A stretch of DNA of 64,000 nt, taken from contig NZ_FOGI01000012.1 in NCBI RefSeq assembly GCF_900111175.1, forward strand, positions 124,001 through 188,000, written 5' to 3'. This document shows, one piece after another, positions 62,986 to 64,000 of this stretch. Origin of the DNA: Actinokineospora terrae (GTDB taxonomy: Bacteria; Actinomycetota; Actinomycetes; Mycobacteriales; Pseudonocardiaceae). The number at the start of each line of letters is the position of its first letter. The first letter of the stretch is position 1. The notes under the pieces were generated by a model. The model was not told where the DNA came from, searched no databases, and was given only the letters and a program-made list of their open reading frames with translations. Position numbers and translations under genes: made by a program.

Positions 62986-63486
62986 ATGCAACGAGTACTG
63001 GTGCTGTACGCGAGCAAGATGGGTTCGACGAAGGAGATCGCCGAGGCGGTGTGCGCGGAGCTGGCGGCGCACGGCCTGCGGGCGAAGGTCCACGACGTGC
63101 TGGAGGTCCGCGCGCTGGACGGGTACGACGCCGTCGTGCTCGGCAGCGCTGTCTACGCCGCGCGGTGGCGCCGCAGCGCCGCCCGCTTCTTCCGCCGCCA
63201 CCGGCAGGAGCTGGCCGCGCGCCGGGTGTGGCTCTTCGAGAGCGGCTGGGTGGGCACCCGCCCGCGCACCCCCGCGGCCACCCGGGGCGGCCGCCGCCGC
63301 GCCGCCCGCCTGGGTGTGCGGGCGCCTGCCGTGTTCGGTGGCAGGCTCGACCCGGCACTGGCCCGCGGTGCCCTCGACCGCGCCATCGCCCGCAAGTCCA
63401 CAGGCGACTACCGCGACTGGGACGAGATCCGGGCCTGGGCCGCTGACATCGCCCGCGCGCTGGCGACCGCGGCCGCCACCGGGTAG
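62986..63486 (+). CDS. Flavodoxin-domain protein
   Basis: 166 residues. The N-terminus VLVLYASKMGSTKEIAEAV is the FMN-phosphate loop of flavodoxins, with DGYDAVVLGSAVYAARWRR matching the second flavin loop. It resembles protoporphyrinogen oxidase-like (HemG) and menaquinone-dependent flavodoxin proteins. ATG 62986 has no strong ribosome site; the frame is open upstream to 62926. Likely a redox carrier in the hypoxia-like cluster. Confidence 0.8.
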   Translation: MQRVLVLYASKMGSTKEIAEAVCAELAAHGLRAKVHDVLEVRALDGYDAVVLGSAVYAARWRRSAARFFRRHRQELAARRVWLFESGWVGTRPRTPAATRGGRRRAARLGVRAPAVFGGRLDPALARGALDRAIARKSTGDYRDWDEIRAWAADIARALATAAATG

Positions 63487-63626
63487 GCGCTCGGCGGGCC
63501 ACGTCGAACGCGGCGCCACGCCGGGAACCGGCCGCCCGGCTCGTCCGCGCCCCCGCTCGCCGCACCCGGTCTGTCCACACAGGTCCCGGCAGGCGCGGGG
63601 TGAACGCCGTCGGTCACTGCCGGGAC

Positions 63627-63640
63627 GGCCCGTTGGTCCC
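63627..63640. promoter_or_regulatory. DevR-box-like site upstream of nitroreductase
   Basis: GGCCCGTTGGTCCC matches the DosR consensus (GGGACTTTNGTCCC) at 10 of 13 fixed positions, 44 bp before the start. Suggestive only. Confidence 0.4.
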
Positions 63641-63683
63641 TGGCCGGGGCCGCGCGCGTGGACGACCGTGGGGGAGGCGACTG

Positions 63684-64000
63684 GTGAGAGGACAACCGGA
63701 CATGACGCGAACCCGATTCGACCACGAGACGGTGCTCGACGCGCTCGCACTGGCGTGCCGGGCGCCGTCGGTGCACAACACCCAGCCGTGGCGCTGGCTG
63801 GTGGGCGACCGGTCGGTGCACCTGATGGCGGACCCGGCGCGCCGGGTACCCGCCACCGACCCGGACGGTCGCGACCTGCTGATCAGCTGCGGCGGCGCGC
63901 TGCACCACCTGGAGGTCGCCCTGGCCGCCTTCGGCCTGCGCGCGCGGACCCACCTGCTGCCCAACCCGGCCGAGCCGGAGCACCTGGCCGCGGTGCGGGT
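63684..64000 (+). CDS. Acg-family nitroreductase, N-terminal part
   Basis: The window ends inside the gene; about 105 residues are visible. The opening segment LALACRAPSVHNTQPWRWLV is diagnostic of the Acg family, flavin-sequestering nitroreductase-like proteins controlled by DosR in mycobacteria. GTG 63684 has GGGGGAGG six bases upstream; ATG 63702 is an alternative. It lies downstream of a DevR-like site. Confidence 0.88.
   Translation, partial: MRGQPDMTRTRFDHETVLDALALACRAPSVHNTQPWRWLVGDRSVHLMADPARRVPATDPDGRDLLISCGGALHHLEVALAAFGLRARTHLLPNPAEPEHLAAVR

Overview
The window is about 64 kb of very GC-rich DNA with many GTG and TTG starts, short intergenic gaps and actinobacterial gene families: PucR, LAL and WYL regulators, IS701-like and HAF-repeat proteins, a DevR-like stress cluster and NACHT conflict proteins. 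I infer a filamentous actinomycete, most likely Pseudonocardiales (Actinokineospora/Saccharothrix/Lentzea-like). The genus is a guess. I saw no tRNA, rRNA or CRISPR array.

Layout. 1-5.5 kb: the end of an MFS exporter, a PucR-type regulator and a polar amino-acid ABC transporter (binding protein, permease, ATPase). 5.8-11.1 kb: a tight phzC-phzD-phzE operon that should convert shikimate-pathway precursors to trans-2,3-dihydro-3-hydroxyanthranilate (DHHA). It ends in a strong hairpin and faces a transposase-derived protein that has lost catalytic residues. 11.1-11.5 kb: two unusual repeats, a degenerate 27-bp tandem array and a long imperfect hairpin. 11.7-20 kb: a secreted trypsin, an AGE-family epimerase, and the divergent housekeeping genes ileS and leuS. 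20-34 kb: secreted and detoxification functions, namely an M4 metallopeptidase, NmrA/TetR and azoreductase-SMR/TetR pairs with visible operators, a secreted S12 hydrolase, a HAF-repeat protein, a subtilisin-trypsin pair, and a LAL regulator facing it.

34-50 kb is the accessory region and holds the most interesting genes. After several small unknown proteins, an EACC1-like remnant and a PAS-GAF protein come a membrane-anchored Macro-domain protein (ThsA-like), a TIR-like NADase candidate translationally coupled to an HExxH protein of unknown family, a giant NACHT ATPase with HEAT-like repeats, and a cytoplasmic trypsin-like protease. The Macro protein and the NACHT protein both carry an N-terminal RHIM-like (amyloid-signalling type) motif. 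I propose that these genes form an anti-phage or conflict island in which a NACHT sensor and a TIR signal could both feed a membrane Macro effector.

50-56.6 kb: an epoxide hydrolase with a WYL regulator, a membrane-anchored alpha/beta hydrolase, a two-component system and an FAD monooxygenase. 57-64 kb: a hypoxia/dormancy-like cluster (BON, GAF histidine kinase, DoxX, universal stress protein, DevR-like regulator, flavodoxin, Acg-type nitroreductase) with DevR-box-like sites and three decaying genes.
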